Shown here piece after piece: positions 45,777-46,870 of a DNA stretch of 46,870 nt. A program made the position numbers and the translations under genes. Position 1 is the stretch's first letter. Each line of letters opens with the position of its first letter. The stretch comes from an uncultured Gammaproteobacteria bacterium. Its GTDB lineage: Bacteria > Pseudomonadota > Gammaproteobacteria > Cardiobacteriales > CAKMZF01. The notes under the pieces are model-generated. The model was given only the letters and a program-made list of their open reading frames with translations, was not told the DNA's origin and did not search any database. The stretch is from assembly GCA_929200405.1 (NCBI GenBank), contig CAKMZF010000001.1, forward strand, positions 1 through 46,870, written 5' to 3'.

Positions 45777-46127
45777 ATGATCCTTTATCAGTATCCAAAA
45801 TGCAGCACTTGTAGAAAAGCTGTGAACTATTTAAAAGCGCAGGGCGTTGAGTTTGACGCTATTGATATCACTGAGCAGCCACCCACAAAAGAAGAGCTTT
45901 TGATGATGTTGGAGAATTATCAAGGAGAGATTCGTAAACTGTTTAACACCTCTGGGGTACAGTATCGGGAGTTAAATCTTAAAGCGAAACTACCAGACCT
46001 GACGACCGGTCAAGCTATTGATCTATTGTCAGGGAATGGGAAATTAATCAAACGCCCGTTTATATTAACTAGTGATAATCGTGGTTTTGTAGGATTTAAA
46101 GAGATGGAATGGAGCACTTTGCTCTAA
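45777..46127 (+). CDS. ArsC/Spx/MgsR family thioredoxin-fold protein
   Basis: A 116-residue protein with AGGAG before the ATG. It begins YQYPKCSTCRKAVNYL, with a CxxC motif at about residues 9-12, followed by the ArsC/Spx-type core (KLFNTSGVQYRELNL) and the conserved late Arg in LIKRPFI. It may be an arsenate-reductase-like enzyme or an Spx/MgsR-like redox regulator; the length and CxxC fit the latter family. No ars genes lie nearby, so an arsenic function is not supported. Confidence 0.85.
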   Translation: MILYQYPKCSTCRKAVNYLKAQGVEFDAIDITEQPPTKEELLMMLENYQGEIRKLFNTSGVQYRELNLKAKLPDLTTGQAIDLLSGNGKLIKRPFILTSDNRGFVGFKEMEWSTLL

Positions 46128-46191
46128 GTGATTTTTTAAAGCAGTTTTTGCTTGAATGGCAATATCAATACGAACAGTAGGAGTCTTAGAG

Positions 46192-46704
46192 ATGATAAGT
46201 ATGAGTAAAAAAATTTTGACTGGTGCGGCTGTCTTGCTAGTAATAGCGCAGACCAATATCTGTTTTGCGAATGAGTCGGATGCCACAGTGCATCCAGAGC
46301 TAAGGGCTTATCAAGCGCCTGAAGTAGGTATGGAGCGATTTGTAATTGCATTGCCAGAAAAGAGCAGGGCAGAGGAAGGCAATTACAAAGTGGAGATTAT
46401 ACCCGGTAAGTTGATGGAAACAGATGGGGTTAATTATAACTTTGTAAATTACCAGCTAGAGACTAGGGTGGTTCAAGGCTGGGGCTACACTTATTATCAA
46501 ATTTCGGGTGCAGGCGAGCAAGGCAGTACATTAATTGGAGTAGACCCTAATGCCCCTAAAAAAACAGAGTTTGTTGCAGGGCAGAGTCTTTTGGTGAATT
46601 ACAACAGTCGTTTGCCGTTGGTTGTTTATGGACCAACAGGCTCGGTTGTACGATATAAGATTTGGCAGACATCAGTGACTGCTCAGCAAATACCTAGAGG
46701 GTAG
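46192..46704 (+). CDS. eco: Ecotin, periplasmic serine protease inhibitor
   Basis: A 170-residue secreted inhibitor. I start at ATG 46192 with AGGAG eight bases upstream; a longer frame from 46156 and an ATG 12 bases later are alternatives. The signal peptide ends at about residue 27 (NICFA-NESD). Family motifs are MERFVIALP, VEIIPGKLMETDGVNYN, VVQGWGYTYYQIS, LVNYNSRLPLVVYGPTGSVVRYKIW. The mature protein has no Cys, so the disulfide of E. coli ecotin is missing, and the reactive loop reads STLIGVDPN with Leu where E. coli has Met84. It should inhibit chymotrypsin- or elastase-like proteases. Confidence 0.88.
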   Translation: MISMSKKILTGAAVLLVIAQTNICFANESDATVHPELRAYQAPEVGMERFVIALPEKSRAEEGNYKVEIIPGKLMETDGVNYNFVNYQLETRVVQGWGYTYYQISGAGEQGSTLIGVDPNAPKKTEFVAGQSLLVNYNSRLPLVVYGPTGSVVRYKIWQTSVTAQQIPRG

Positions 46705-46795
46705 CGTATGGCATTAGTCTTCTCACAGTGTTGGGTTATGGGAAATTTTTAATGATATAAATAATGCTATAAAAATTGTTGATACCGATGAAAAT

Positions 46796-46819
46796 AAAAG
46801 CCGACTTGTTTCGGCTTTT
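46796..46819 (+). terminator. Bidirectional intrinsic terminator after ecotin
   Basis: AAAAGCCGA and TCGGCTTTT form a nine-bp stem with a CTTGTT loop. The A-run and T-run at the ends allow termination on both strands. It lies about 92 bases past the ecotin stop. Confidence 0.75.
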
Positions 46820-46870
46820 ATTCACAAAAAATCTACCGTGCGGCTAGAATCAAAGTTATAAATTTGATAG

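Noticed and set aside
45777-46127. Arsenate reductase arsC as a firm call
   Set aside because: The CxxC motif and lack of ars genes fit the Spx/MgsR branch equally well, so only the broad family is claimed.

Overview
The window reads as chromosomal DNA of a Gram-negative, aerobic or microaerobic gammaproteobacterium, probably marine. The evidence is a complete cbb3 cytochrome oxidase locus, an ecotin, a GDSL-esterase autotransporter, OmpA-type peptidoglycan-binding domains, a tRNA-Arg with encoded CCA, and moderately AT-rich DNA with clear Shine-Dalgarno sites. No rRNA or marker gene fixes the genus, so marine OMG-like gammaproteobacterium is inference. No phage, transposase, integrase or CRISPR array was seen.

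Layout: (1) 1-785 is decayed coding DNA; 243-700 looks like a frameshifted TbpB-like surface lipoprotein. (2) 786-6632 is a four-gene envelope cassette: a tandem OmpA-domain protein, an unknown protein, a DUF4407 membrane coiled-coil protein, and a rhomboid protease fused to zinc-ribbon and membrane regions. (3) 6755-10104 (minus) holds livG-livF-livH-livM without a binding protein. (4) tRNA-Arg(CCG) and a GDSL autotransporter follow. (5) 12952-29555 is a catabolic island: a LacI regulator, a divergent minus pair (amidohydrolase, double SnoaL protein), then a plus-strand run of a CUT1 ABC importer and nine enzyme or enzyme-like genes. The run ends at a strong terminator. (6) 29632-35720 carries a DUF1499 protein, an orphan family-5 solute-binding protein, a dCache-HAMP-GGDEF cyclase and a beta-propeller lactonase. 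(7) 35751-45626 is the cbb3 oxidase locus: ccoI-ccoS on minus; Yip1-like gene, ccoNOQP, ccoG, ccoH and a SafE-like His-tailed protein on plus. (8) 45777-46704 encodes an ArsC/Spx-like protein and an ecotin, closed by a terminator.

The most interesting region is the island in (5). It combines a CUT1 importer, a LacI regulator and an almost perfect LacI-type operator in the divergent promoter. It also holds a HisD-like alcohol dehydrogenase with its catalytic residues intact, an SDR, a lactonase-type amidohydrolase, a bicupin, a MetE-C-like zinc methyltransferase, an alpha/beta hydrolase, an RraA-type aldolase and four SnoaL/NTF2-fold proteins (seven domains). Together these suggest import and stepwise oxidation of a small hydrophilic, perhaps sugar- or polyol-like and O-, S- or N-methylated, compound. 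I cannot match it to a pathway I know, and the substrate is not determined by the sequence. The envelope cassette in (2) is a second candidate for an undescribed system.
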